Assembly (NCBI GenBank): GCA_051294375.1
Contig: JBJCIZ010000744.1
Location: forward strand, 500,264-564,263
From: Paraspadella gotoi
Taxonomy: Eukaryota; Chaetognatha
Direction of reading: 5' to 3'
Length of the DNA stretch: 64,000 bases
Below are positions 47,191 to 62,247 of this stretch, piece after piece (within the stretch, counting starts at the first letter, position 1; the number at the start of each line of letters is the position of its first letter). The translations under genes were made by a program, and so were the position numbers. The notes below the pieces were generated by a model that was not told where the DNA came from, made no database searches, and saw only the letters and a list, made by a program, of their open reading frames with translations.

Positions 47191-50100
47191 CAGGTGCAGA
47201 GGGCGGTGCCGTCGGGGGAAACGCGAAGGAAGGACACCCGATTGTCGTGACCGTAGAGGGTGTTCGTTCGAGTGCCTGTCAGGGGATGGCGGTGATTTAT
47301 TTTGGAAAATTGGATGACTAATTTTGACCACCTGACTGACCTTCTCAAAATCGGACTTACCTTTGAGGGTATCCCAGGCATTGACGGTGTAATCATTGTA
47401 GCCGGAGAAGAGGAGGCGCCCCGACAGGGAAAAATCCACCGAGGTGCAGCCAAAGAGGATGTGAGGCTTTTCGTACACCATCACCTGGTGGAAATAAATA
47501 TTATTTCACCGTAAAACCTATTTGAATTATCTGTAATCCACTTTTTCGACATTAAATTTACAATATAACCACTTCTTGACCGCCTCCACTGTACGAATGA
47601 GTTAGAAAAATTCAATCCTTTCATACGATTGAAACATTCTTTGAGATATTATACTACTTCATTGATATACTCTTAGAGTGAATAAACGAGACTGTGAGGG
47701 AGTCTTGATGGAAAGCTTGATGGAACCTGCAATGTCATTCTTGTAAGAGCGATGGAGGCATTAAACTACCAAAGCCTGTCGAAAGTCAGGGACAAGATAG
47801 CTTATTTATTAAATGAGTGGATAATTTTTATATTGGTTTTGGAAAAATAAAATATACTCAGCAACACAATTGGGCTAAAAAGGGCGGCAAGAGGGACTGC
47901 GTAATGCTTTTATTAACCCGCAAATAATTTTAAAAAGTCAAAAATTTAATTTAATTTAATTGAATTACTTCGCGGTCGGCACGAAGGTCGAAGAGTCGGC
48001 AGGTGGCGTCGTCGGAGCCGGTGGCGACGGCCTCTCCGCTCGGATGAAATCGGACGGAATTGATGTCGGCGGAGTGCGCCTCGAAACTCTGGACGGCCCG
48101 CCCGGTCCGCATGTCCCAGACCAGGGTCTGCTTGTCGCAGGAGGCCGAAGCGAACACGTTGTCACTTTCTGTTAAGGAAAAAATGATTATAACGATAACG
48201 AGATGAGAACGATGATTACGATGATAGAATATTCATCCTGACGAGCATCAGACCGACCGACCTGGAGATATATGAAGACTCATGATGTCGCCCGTGTGGC
48301 CGCTGAAGCCCTGAATCATTTGACTAGATTCAACGTCCCACAGAGCGCAAATCGAGTCTCCACCGCCCGTCAGGAGTTGTTGATCTGAACCGACGATCAA
48401 AAAACAACGGACTTCAATCCTTTCTTTATTCTTCCATTTGACGCATTTCTCGGAAATCGAGAGAATACATACGAACCGGATTTCAAGAAGGCGCAGCACG
48501 ACATGTAGGAAGTGTGGGTGGCGACGGTGTTCTTCTTGGAGGCGACGTCGACGTCCAAGGACAGCGGATAGACGGTGCATTTGTTGTCCAGTCCGCCGCA
48601 GGCGACAGCGTTCCCTGGAGACGTGAGTAAAATAGGGCATTGAGTTATTTAATCTCATTTGCATATTGCAGCAGTTCAGATTTTTTTCTTATATCTTTTG
48701 ATCGGTTTTTGTAGAAGCTTTATTTTACTATTTTACGCATACTTTTATTAAGGTTTAATAACGATTTGGTTTTCCAAATTATATTTAGATATTTCATCGT
48801 AGTATTTTTCGCCTAACCTGAGGGCGCGTATGCACAAGCCATGACCCACGTGGTCGGCATCGAGACAGCATGCTCTTTATTCGTTGTAAATCCATCCCAA
48901 ACAATCATTTTACCATCCTGGAAAGGGGACATGAAGAGAAAGGACGATATTTTAACATTCAAGATATTTATTGGAGACGGATTCGCGTGGACGCCGATGG
49001 ACTCGCTATGAACATTTATAAACTCATTTTAGTTATTAATCTGTTTCCCTTTATTAAAAGCTTGAGGGGTATTGAAGGCGTGAAGAAATAAGAGGGAAAA
49101 TAATGGTATATTTCGCGAAGAGTAGAAACGAGAGAATGTATCGCTAGACAAAATATACTAAGGGGGAAAGAAGAAGAAGAGGAAGAGGAGAATTGGACGG
49201 CAGGATAAATCCTCCTCTGGAAAGAGTATCATGCTATAATTAATAAATGTTATGTGTCAGAATACATGATTCTTGGTTCGCGTCTCCCCCATACATATTG
49301 TGCGCCTTTGTATCTCTCTCAGATCCATACAATAAGATTCTAGCATTTGTCAGCAGCGCCGTTCGCTTGAAGCCGTGATTGGTGGGCGCCGTTATTCCAG
49401 CTCCCCCTCGACGTGGGCCATCTTCGCCCACTGGTGATTTACATAAAATCTCCAACAGTGGTGCATCAGCCAAAAATCGAACCCAGGGCGCTCGCGTGGC
49501 AGGCGAGCATTCTACCACTGAACCACCGATCTTCCCGGATGATGCACCACTGTTGAAGATTTTATGTTAATCGCCAATGGGTAAAAGTGGCTCACGTCGA
49601 GGGGGAGCTGGAACGCATCGGGATCTCCAACGGCGCCCACCAATCTGGGCTGCGAGCGGACGGCGCTGCCGACAGATGCTAGAGTCTTATTGTATGGATC
49701 TGAGAGAGATACACAGGTGCACAATATGAATGGGGGAGACGCGAACCAAGAACCATGCATTCTGACACGTATCATTTATTAATTACAGCACGATATTTTT
49801 CACTAAAGGGAAACAGATTAATAAATGATAATTAAGCAACGGCAATCAAAATCAAAATCTCCTCCAACATATTTTGACAGACATAGAATCTAAACGAGAG
49901 TGGAATCTACCATCACCTGTGAGGATGAGACCACATGTCTTTTGTCCTTGACGCACCAGTCCATGCAGAGGACTTTGCCGAGATGGCCCTTGAGGACTCT
50001 CCGGATTTTGATGCCCATCAGAGGCAGAGAGTCGAGGCGCTCGGCGACGGCGATTAGCGACGCGTCGTCCAGTTTAGTCTTTTCCTGGAAATATGATGTT

Positions 50101-50646
50101 AGAGTGATATATTTCGTGGATAACTTGCTCCTGCTCCTTAGTTTTACGACATTTTTATACAAAATCAACAAAAACGTGAGATCCTCGGATCTTAAAACAT
50201 TCTGACCTCCTTCAACTTCATCTTGAGTTTCTCGGCCTCTCTCCTCAACTCCTCGATGGAGTTCTCCAGGTTGGCCGTAGAGGCGGCGCCGCCGCCGCAG
50301 GCGCTTGGAGGTTTTTTCGCCTCGCCCGCCGCCGACCCGTTTTTTTCTGAGAAAGTGACGGTGGGGATTGTATTAATATCTCTCCACCCCAAAATACAAC
50401 ACCCCAAAAGACACCAGCCCAGACACCTCCGTTGGCGGAATTTTGTGCGTCGGGACTCTTGGCCGCGGGCGAAGCGGTGGAAGTGCGGTCGTCGTGATCG
50501 CCGTCGACGTGAACATCGACGGTCTCCCGGTCGCCGACATGTTTGCTCTTCGGCCTGACGACGGCCGGGTCGACGACGGCGTTGACGACGACGACCGGGT
50601 TGGAGGCAGTGGTGACCGGCGCGAGCGACGTCTCCGCGTCCGCCAT
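47157..50646 (-). CDS. GNB5: Guanine nucleotide-binding protein subunit beta-5
   Basis: Nine exons in phase: 50646-50427, 50346-50207, 50084-49917, 48917-48818, 48614-48477, 48384-48262, 48168-47969, 47484-47361, 47275-47157; 443 residues (human 353 or 395). G-beta-5 is the divergent seven-WD beta that pairs with the GGL domain of R7 RGS proteins and not with G-gamma. Beta-5-type blocks are clear: [94 protein letters not shown]-type (here [13 protein letters not shown]) and [11 protein letters not shown]. The first 73 residues are Val/Asp/Ala-rich and not conserved. The helix [20 protein letters not shown] precedes the propeller. Intron 3 carries the foldback element. Confidence 0.95.
47675..47835. 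repeat. Dispersed repeat family R2, copy 1
   Basis: In GNB5 intron 7. Shares with 59255-59423 the ordered words AATAAACGAG, CTGTGAG, GAAAGCTTG, CTTGTAAGAG, CTACCAAAG, GACAAGAT and TGAGTGGATAATTTTTATAT. About 160 bp, non-coding, same orientation. Confidence 0.65.
49227..49795. mobile_element. Foldback (long inverted-repeat) element with tRNA-Gly-like loop
   Basis: Arms 49227-49471 and 49537-49795 are inverted copies of each other with scattered substitutions and one 16-bp indel. They share GGTTCGCGTCTCCCCCAT, CTCTCTCAGATCCATACAAT and AGCTCCCCCTCGACGTG. The spacer of about 65 bp is most of a tRNA-Gly(GCC)-like sequence. There is no coding frame, so it is non-autonomous. It lies in GNB5 intron 3. 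Confidence 0.8.
49463..49532 (-). tRNA. tRNA-Gly(GCC)-like, probable pseudogene
   Basis: GGTTCAGTGGTAGAATGCTC (D arm, A box), CTCGC-CTGCCAC-GCGAG (perfect anticodon arm, anticodon GCC) and CTGGGTTCGATTTTTGG (T arm, B box) are present in order. Two outer acceptor pairs are mismatched and the T stem depends on G-T pairs, so folding would be poor. The 3' acceptor half lies inside the left arm of the foldback element. Confidence 0.65.
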
Positions 50647-51593
50647 TTAAATGCTTTTTTTGGGGGGGAGGGGGGGCGGGAAAACGATAACTAATTATAG
50701 TATATAGAAACCCATAATTCGCCATTCGAACAACATCCGTAAACTGTTTTCTTCATATTAGGATTCAATGAGCCATACTATTCCGATGAAGGAAAGTCTT
50801 TTTCTAGCAATGACAGAAGCTGGTACAAACATTGACCATAACTTATAAGCTTCTCCCCCCCTCTTCGCAATTTACCATGGGGGACTGCCAGAGCGTTCTC
50901 GGCAGGTGGGAGTTTCATTCGTTGACGACATTTCCGAGGGGAGAGGGGGGGGGTTCACATCTCCAAATGAAGAGAGGGGGACCTTACAGCTCTCAAGAGT
51001 GGAGGGCGACACTCGATCAGCCCTCTAGTCCATTCATTACGGGGATAAATTGAGAGATGATTTATAGTCCCGTCACGAGAGTAAAATGCTTTACAGTTTT
51101 TTTCAATTCATTTTTTTTCGAAGCGGAAAAAAATATTATTCTCCATCTGTAAAAAAATTAAATTAAGAGAATCGAACAAGAAATTTCTGTGGTTTTTTTT
51201 TTTTTTTTTTTGCAGGGGGGATAGGGGGGCAGAGGGCGGGGGTTGGGTGAGAAGAAAAGAGAAAAGACTCGCGGTCCAAGTAAGGAGGAAAAAAAAAAAC
51301 AAGTCACCAAAAACAAAAATGGGAAATAAGAAATACCGAGGGTGCAGTTCGCACTGTCGGTCGGGGGGGGGGAACGTTAAGTTATTAGATCGTAATTGAT
51401 ACTACAATATAAGCAACGACTAATTATTACTCGAATCGAATGTTAATCAGAAACAAACGCGGCTTCGGTAACTATCCGTCATTCTCCGTCATCACTTCAA
51501 GAAAACGTACCGACGCGCCCGAAAGAGGACGCGACGGAAAATAAAACAAAAGAGTTGGGTTGTAGCGGCGCCTCCTGCGTGTGGCGCCATCTT
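50647..51593. other. Spacer between GNB5 and BCAS3
   Basis: 947 bp with homopolymer runs (G8 near 50660 and 50944, T18 near 51192, G9 near 51362). It should hold the GNB5 promoter and BCAS3 3' UTR. No gene seen. Confidence 0.6.
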
Positions 51594-55879
<4,286 letters not shown>

Positions 55880-56402
55880 CTCTCGCTCTCTCTCTAACTC
55901 AGGGCGACCGTTTCCGAATTACATACTCAAAATGGCACTCTTCTGGCCACGGATGGCCACGCCCCCCCACCGAGCGTTAATGAATCTCGGACGATGCTTC
56001 AGCGCATGATGAACAAATTTCTTAGACGTCGAAACGGTTGACAATCATGGGTTCTTGGCGTTCCGAGTTCATATTCATTTTTGTTTTCACGTCTGCTTTT
56101 TTTTTCAAAAATCAAATTGGAAAAATTTAAGCAAAAACAACTCAAAAGTAAAACTGGAAAATTTGGTGGACGTTGCCACTTTACATTTGAAACTAAATAC
56201 AATACTTCAATGTCATTTATGTTTCAGACATCTCGGAAATCGAGAAGGATCCGTTAAACGAAGAGAAAAAACAAAACACCAAAATACAAGCTAATCTAAT
56301 TTGGAATGTTGCTGCGGTAGAAATGGAAAGAGAAAGATGGCACAATAAGAGGGGGGGGGAGATTGTGCCGTGGGGGCAAGGAGGGGGGGAGAGAGAGACG
56401 GA

Positions 56403-59400
56403 TCAAATGAAAATCTGGTCGCTGGCGAGCGAGTCCATGAAGGGTTTAACGAGTCCGCTGGTGGCGAAGTTAAAGACAAGACCGAAGGCGATAGAAATGG
56501 GCAGGGCGGGCAGGGCCTTCTTGAAGATGGCCAGAAGGAGCAGGGTGAAACTGAGGCCGATGAGGATGGCGATGAAGCAGGCCAGCGTCGTGTTCCAGTC
56601 GCCGTTGGCTGAGGCTTTGCCAACCAAGACGCTGGGGGGGGGGGCGAAAATCGTGTGTCGAAAAGGGTTAGTGAATCATGCTGGTAAAGATGAAGTCAGG
56701 ATTAATTAATTATTATTTTCACCTGTAAAAAATAAAGTCGCCCAATCCTAGCTTGACGCCTTGCACCTCATCTTCCTCCATCTCTGCGTCTTCACGATCG
56801 GGACGAACGATGACGACTCGGGGAGCGTCTGGAAACAAGTTGGAATTTTAAATGTCGAAGAATCGCGAATAAAAAGAAGAAGAAAATCAAGTGTTAAACC
56901 TGAAGAAACGGGGCCGTCGATGGAGCGACCCGGATTTTCTCTTGGAATCAGGGGACGATTTCTGTCGAAAACAATTTTTTTTTTGGTTGAAATCTAAACA
57001 ACGTCAGTCTCTTCATTCTAAAATAGTAAGTAATAATAATAATAATAGTAAGTAATAATAATAATTTTCAAATGTGTTGAATCTAAATTGAAACCAACTT
57101 ATCTCATCTGTATGCCGTATTAAGGTGACCCTCCTGACGACAAATACTACTCATCATTTGAAAAAAAAAACAAAACAAAACAACACACAACAAAAGACCA
57201 AACAAAACAATATCCCAAATTCACCTCGCATCTCCGCCGTCCTGCTGCTGATCCCGCCACTGCGTCGTGAATCCCGCCGCCTCGTCGGGATCTTGACTCA
57301 CCGTCGTCACGTTCGTCGCCGACGACGAAGACGACGACGAAGCCCCGGTGCTGAATGGAAACGTTTTGGCTTTAGAATTATGACTGAATCATAACGGATT
57401 CCACGTTTGATCAAAGGAAAGTCTTTTTTAAAGAAAATCTAATCACTAATCCCCTAAATCCCCCACACCTTTGAGAATTGGGCCTCGGCGCCTCTTCAGT
57501 CCCTCCATCGCCGCCGCCGCCTGCCGACCGCGTCCGACGGCTGACGACGGGCTCGTCGACGGTGTACACCACCGTCGAGGAGTAGATGAGGGAAGGAAAG
57601 ATGGTCTCGTTCCGCTCATGAGCGATCTCCACCAACATACGTAGCGGACCCTTGGGACAGAGGACGGCGATGAGATCCCAGACGGAGATGACGGCCAGGA
57701 GGACCCAGGCCGTCCAGTCGGGCAGGTACTTGATGAAGATGAGGGCCATCAGGGCCGCGGTCACGATCAGATAGGCCTGGGAGGGTTTAAGAGGCAAATG
57801 GGAAGAGACCTTTAATAAGTGGGAAGAGACCTTTCAATCTCAAAACAAACCTCGTACGCGGTTTTAAAAGATCGTTTATCGAACTCGAAAAGATTCTTAC
57901 CGCGTTCCGAAATCGTTTTTTTTCGTGTTTTTTTTTTTCTTTTTGGTCCGCATCAACGAATCCGTTCAAACGAACAGATTTCCAAACATGAAAAATAACT
58001 TACTGGAGTTTCAACTTCAACAAATTCATGTGTTTTTTTTTTTGAATATCTTTTCAAGGTTTGTATTTTAGGAATATGTTAAAATGACAACGTTGATTGA
58101 CAAAAAAATTACCTTTAATTAAAATTATCATTTTTTAAGATATAAAGTATTTGCAGTTGGTAATATTGGGATTTGAGAGTGACCCGACTTGTTACTAACT
58201 CATCACTCGTCAACCGACAAGACTTTATTAACTAATTTTTTTGCGCTTTCATTGTTTAATCAGGGTTCTTGACTAAATTATATTAGTGAACTGGATATCA
58301 AAAAACAAGTTTGCAGAACAATGTCGGTACGATAATTACAGCGGGTTAAATCACTAATCAGCATGATAAATCACAATTTTTAAAAATCTTTTCAACTCGC
58401 ATCATTTTTTTCACTCACATCATTTTTTTCAACTCATATCATTTTTTCAATTTGCATTCATTTTTTAAATATTACGATCATTTTTCAACTTGCTATCATT
58501 TTTTTAACTTGCATCTTTTTCTTAACTTGCAGATCCCGACATTGTTGCTCAAACTGTGTTTAAAAAGATTTTAAAAGAAAGTATAATTCTGGTTTCACGT
58601 TGTCCATTTTCTCCTTGGGTTTGCAGCCTCATCATGCGCATCCTCGGACTCGTCACAACTTCCAGTCTCGCGGAGTTCCTTTGCTTCAACGCTCTCTTTT
58701 TCATCGGCCCATCGCCCTCAGAGATTGTCCTTCTTCGCGTAGGGATTCAGGCCACCTCTCATTTCGTTCACTGTCAAGTAAGGACGCGGCGACCCTGGCT
58801 CGCTCTTTGTTTGGATTTGGTTGTGCCGCTGCACGGTTTTTCTCTTCGGCACTCCTAAAGAACGCCAGCCTTTTGCCAGATCTTCCTTTGGCAGCGCGTC
58901 GTCTCTGCCGCTTCTCGGTTTACTTTTATATTTGACATTTAAAATTGATTGCAAAAATCGATTTTTTTCATGTATAATTTGATTCTTTTTTCACTTAATT
59001 ATTTCGTCTACTTAATTCGTAGTTGTGGCTAAAAATTCGATGATACAAATGCTAGATAATTATAATGTTTTTTGCCAGAATTACCATAGTAACTAAAATA
59101 AATTAATGTTTAACCCATAGGCAATTAGCGACTTACAAAGCAAAAGCGAGTGAACCATTTAAATACTATGTTGCCAATTTTGAATTGCTATAAATATTCT
59201 TTTAAAATTATTCCACTTTCACTTGAAGAGAAGCCAGCGTTACTCTGGGAGCTGTGATAAACGAGCACTGTGAGTGAGTCTTTATTGAAAGCTTGCAGGA
59301 CCTGCTGTATTAAGTCTTGTAAGAGTTGATGCGAGGCCTTTAAACCACCAAAGACCATTGTCCAAAGTAGCGGGCAAGATTAGCCTGATTAAATTATAAT

Positions 59401-60566
59401 ATGAATGGATAATTTTTATATTGTCTGTACCAATTTCATATACATTTTTTTTTTTTTTAAAAATATTTCTCATTATTAAAAATTATAATGAATTATAAGA
59501 TCGAAAACTTTTAACAAAAAACGAAAATCGATTTTAAAAATTTTTAAATTTTTTTATATCTCGGATCGGAATTCCCGGGTAACGAATAAAAACTTCTGTT
59601 AAGCGAAAAATCATTTATTTATTAGCGATTTTAAAAAACGTACGAGTTGTTCGAGATGAATAAGTGGAAGAGATCTTTAATAAGTGGAAAGCAAGACCTT
59701 TAATAGTGGGAAGAGACCTTTAATAAGTGAAGAGACCTTTAATAAGTGGGAAGAGACCTTTAATAAGTGGGAAGAGACCTTTAATAAGTGGAAGAGACCT
59801 TTAATAAGTGGGGAAGAACCTTTAATAAGTGGGAAGAGACCTTTAATAAGTGTGAAGAGACCTTTAATAATCTATTTATTCGTTTTTTTAGTAGCCCTTA
59901 ACTAATATCTAAATTAATAAGTAAAATAAAACCTGATTTAGCAACAAAGGGCCTTTCCAGTAGATGCAAATCATTCCGACGCAACCGAAATTCCAGATGA
60001 CGAAGACGGCGGTGAAGTAGTCGAGGGTAACGTTGTAGGCCTTGACCACTTCGCTATCAAGGTAAGATTAAGACTCATTACAAATTTGTTTGGTTGCTAG
60101 GAATATGAAAACAACAACCACCTAGAAAAACCACCAGCCAAACGATACAAACAAAAACTAAGAAAACAACCAATTTGGAAGACGATCAATGAATCAAACG
60201 GCTAAAAAAATCAAGAAATCTACCAAGAAAATGAGTGATCAATATAACAAATAAAATGCCGAACAAATTACTCAACAACCAACCAAAAACTAAAACAATT
60301 GGATCTACAATCAAGAAAATACAAACAACCAATCATGAGCCATGAATCCAAACCTCAGGTAAAAATAGGAGAAGAGAAAGAGCATCATGAGAGAGGCGAG
60401 GATGAGCCAGCCGTGGATGAGCTTGTAGCAGCCCCATTTGTAGAGGAAAACGAGCAGCACCGTCATGACGACGATGACGGAGATCATGATCATCGCGTTG
60501 ATGAAGGCGTAACCCACTTTGGCGGCGCTCGATCCCGCGCTCTCTTCCCGCATGGGCGTGTAGAGT
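56403..60566 (-). CDS. PSEN: Presenilin (gamma-secretase catalytic subunit), 5' exon displaced
   Basis: Seven exons in phase: 60566-60354, 60053-59933, 57776-57469, 57350-57225, 56961-56900, 56828-56723, 56631-56403. They run from just before TM2 to the stop. Both catalytic aspartates are present, in [10 protein letters not shown] (TM6) and [10 protein letters not shown] (TM7), with the PALP motif [10 protein letters not shown] near the C-terminus. TM2 reads [31 protein letters not shown] follows TM6. The large loop (Gly/Ser/Glu-rich, residues coded by 57350-57225 and 56961-56900) is the endoproteolysis region. Presenilin cleaves Notch and other type I membrane proteins within the bilayer. 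The TM1-coding exon is not upstream on this strand; it is at 60840-60992 on the plus strand, beyond a scaffold gap. The Trp before the first Asp replaces the vertebrate Tyr, as I recall in insect presenilins. Confidence 0.93.
58308..58555. mobile_element. TIR element (MITE-like) with internal minisatellite
   Basis: Left end AGTTTGCAGAACAATGTCGG (58308-58327). The right end, CCCGACATTGTTGCTCAAAC with a following T (58536-58556), is its inverted near-match. The internal left part matches 11677-11720. Non-coding. Confidence 0.65.
58389..58530. repeat. Minisatellite, ATCATTTTTTTCAACTTGC-type unit
   Basis: About seven degenerate 19-24 bp units inside the TIR element. It is the reverse-complement relative of the short array at 521-575. 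Confidence 0.75.
58600..58955 (-). pseudogene. GC-rich coding-like island in presenilin intron
   Basis: GC content and codon texture resemble the exons here, unlike the surrounding AT-rich intron. On the minus strand 58718-58954 is open with [17 protein letters not shown] and [17 protein letters not shown], then a stop. The same frame after the stop reads on as an acidic stretch ([14 protein letters not shown]). I do not recognise the protein. It could be a retrocopied or captured exon fragment, or a small nested gene. It is absent from the second presenilin copy. Confidence 0.4.
59255..59423. repeat. Dispersed repeat family R2, copy 2
   Basis: Related to 47675-47835, same orientation and similar length, ending in ATGGATAATTTTTATATTG. 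No inverted ends or coding frame seen. Confidence 0.65.
59659..59872. repeat. 22-bp tandem array in presenilin intron
   Basis: About ten units of AAGTGGGAAGAGACCTTTAA plus T, varying in the number of G. One and a half units also lie at 57796-57835 next to exon 57776-57469, at the other side of the extra 1.8 kb. Confidence 0.9.
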
Positions 60567-60640
60567 CTGAGATGAGAGGGGAGGGGGCAAAGGAAGTTGG
60601 AGTCAAAGTATTAATTATTTTATTATTTTTTTAAAAATTT

Positions 60641-60665
60641 NNNNNNNNNNNNNNNNNNNNNNNNN
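60641..60665. other. Scaffold gap (25 N)
   Basis: Second fixed 25-N join. The sequence to its right is in the wrong orientation relative to the presenilin gene. Confidence 0.97.
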
Positions 60666-60839
60666 TTATCGTTCGATCGATCGGTAGACGTGTTTGTGGC
60701 CATCTCATTCATTCATTCATTCATTATCTTATTCACCTCATTCCCTTCTTCCCCTCATCGACTCCCCCCCCCCCCCCATCTTGCACTCCACCAAGCCCGT
60801 CTCCGCCCGTTCGCCCGATTCCCGCCCAAGGAGTCCGTC

Positions 60840-60992
60840 GAGGAAGACCGACGATGAAGAGACTCTTAAGTACGGAGCAGCTCACGCACGTCATCCAGAT
60901 ACTTCATCCCCGTCAACCATCTGCATGTTGGTCGTCATCGGTCAACCATCAACTCCATCTCCTTCTACACGGAGAAGGGGGGTTGGTCAACT
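60840..60992 (+). pseudogene. PSEN: Presenilin TM1 exon, inverted and error-bearing
   Basis: Reads DDEETLKYGA, then a TM1 stretch (HVI...YFIPV..ICMLVVI) and SISFYTEKGG, ending CAACT before GTGAGT. These are presenilin landmarks before and after TM1. The phase-2 end fits the A-CTC-TAC start of the exon at 60566. Three or more single-base errors break the frame. It is on the plus strand while the rest of the gene is on the minus strand. Upstream (60666-60840) is low-complexity DNA with (ATTC)n and C16; the true start codon is not clear. Confidence 0.8.
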
Positions 60993-61130
60993 GTGAGTAT
61001 GGCGGGCCTGGGGCAGACGTCGATATTTCTCCATAAAAGGGGGTGGTCAACTGTGAGTATGGGGCCTGTCGTATTTCTCATAAAAGGGGTGGTCAATGTA
61101 TGGTGGCCTGGGCCCGTCGATATTTCTCAT
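60975..61130. repeat. Imperfect triplicated exon-end/donor segment
   Basis: About 55 bp containing GGTCAACTGTGAGTATGG, GGCCTG and GATATTTCTC occurs three times with progressive base losses. It looks like low-quality consensus or slippage at the TM1 exon end. Confidence 0.7.
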
Positions 61131-62017
61131 CAGCAAGTCAAATGTACAATTTTTAATCGTCGCAATCGCTTTGCGTTTGCGACGATCTAGTAACTCTTTT
61201 GGGCATAAGTGGCGTAGGCGTCGTCGTCATCGTCGTTGTCGTCGTCGGCGTTCGAAATTATAGATCGCCTTTTTGGATGATTAAATTTGGGTGAATGAAG
61301 CTGAAAATTTATAAACAATATGTGTTTTTGTGTTTAGTTCGTTTATCAAACAAATAAATATCCTCTATTTTATTTTCATATCTCTTTCTATCTCTCTTTT
61401 CTCGTTTAATTATATGTAGGCTCTCTCTCTTTTCCCCAGTGTTTTATTCATCTTTCTTTTTCCTCCTTTTTCTCCTGCTGCTTCTGCCTTTTGAGTCTGC
61501 AGCTGGCTCTGCAGGGCTCTCTTTTTCTCCTCTTTTCTCCTGCTGCTTCTGCTGCTGCCTTTTGATTTCTTTTTTTCCTCTCTCCTCTCTTCTGCGTTTT
61601 TATTAAATAAAAAAATTGAATTAGGATTGAACTTGTAAAATTAGGCATCGCATTCGTGCATGTTATTTATTTTTGCCTATCGCACCATTCGTGTTTTTTA
61701 ATTTCGTTTTTTTTTTCTCAGGGGCTGCGTCTGCTGATCAGTTTATTTGACAATGACAATCGACAATACACAAAAAAAAAACTTTCATTTTTTTTTCAAG
61801 AACTGTAACTTTTATTTTTCCTCAGTACTTTATTATTTTTTTTAATTGACAATCGCAAAATATTAATTTTTTTTCTGTTATAAATTAATTTTTTTTCCTC
61901 AGATTTTATTTTTTTTAGTATCAAAAATTGGTCGTCAATCCAGGTTTTTCTTATGCGATTGCGACGATCCTTACGCTTTTAAGATTTTTTTTCTAAGGAG
62001 GTGTGTTTATGAACGCT
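61131..62017. other. AT-rich low-complexity sequence, no gene seen
   Basis: T-rich with GTCGTC-type run (61215-61250), CTGCTGCTTCTG repeats (61470-61560) and many T8-T10 runs. If the contig is flipped, this is presenilin intron 1. Confidence 0.5.
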
Positions 62018-62171
62018 GGGCTCGGGCATGTCCCATCGGTTCGATTTAATGTTTTATTGCTATCATGTGTTTTCAAACCGTTGTTTGTGCCCGGTCAAGA
62101 ATGTCTGCACTTCTGAGCTATGAAGTTAAAATCTGAAACATTAAATCGAACCGATGGGACATGCCCGAGCC
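62018..62171. repeat. Palindrome with 34-bp arms
   Basis: 62019-62052 and 62138-62171 are perfect inverted copies (GGGCTCGGGCATGTCCCATC... arms) around an 85-bp spacer. The left arm and spacer also equal the reverse complement of about 63887-64000. A GACATGCCCGAG tandem follows (62159-62236). Confidence 0.85.
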
Positions 62172-62247
62172 CAGGACATGCCCGAGGACATGCCCGAGGA
62201 CATGCCCGAGCCCAGGACATGCCCGAGCCCAGGACAAAAGGAGGAGA

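Larger units (their letters stand above)
57777..59932. other. Large presenilin intron with inserted repeats
   Basis: 2.16 kb, against short introns elsewhere in the gene. It contains a TIR element (58308-58555), a minisatellite (58389-58530), a GC-rich coding-like island (58600-58955), an R2 repeat (59255-59423) and a 22-bp array (59659-59872). In the duplicate at 62.2-63.8 kb the same intron lacks about 1.8 kb, roughly 57840-59640. Confidence 0.75.

Noticed and set aside
46699-47250. Plus-strand ORF of 183 codons with repeated RVVSRPYF peptides
   Set aside because: Translation of the minisatellite and (GA)n tract, overlapping the GNB5 end on the other strand.
49463-49532. Functional tRNA-Gly gene
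   Set aside because: Two mismatched outer acceptor pairs and a T stem relying on G-T pairs; it sits in a foldback element. Kept as a probable pseudogene.
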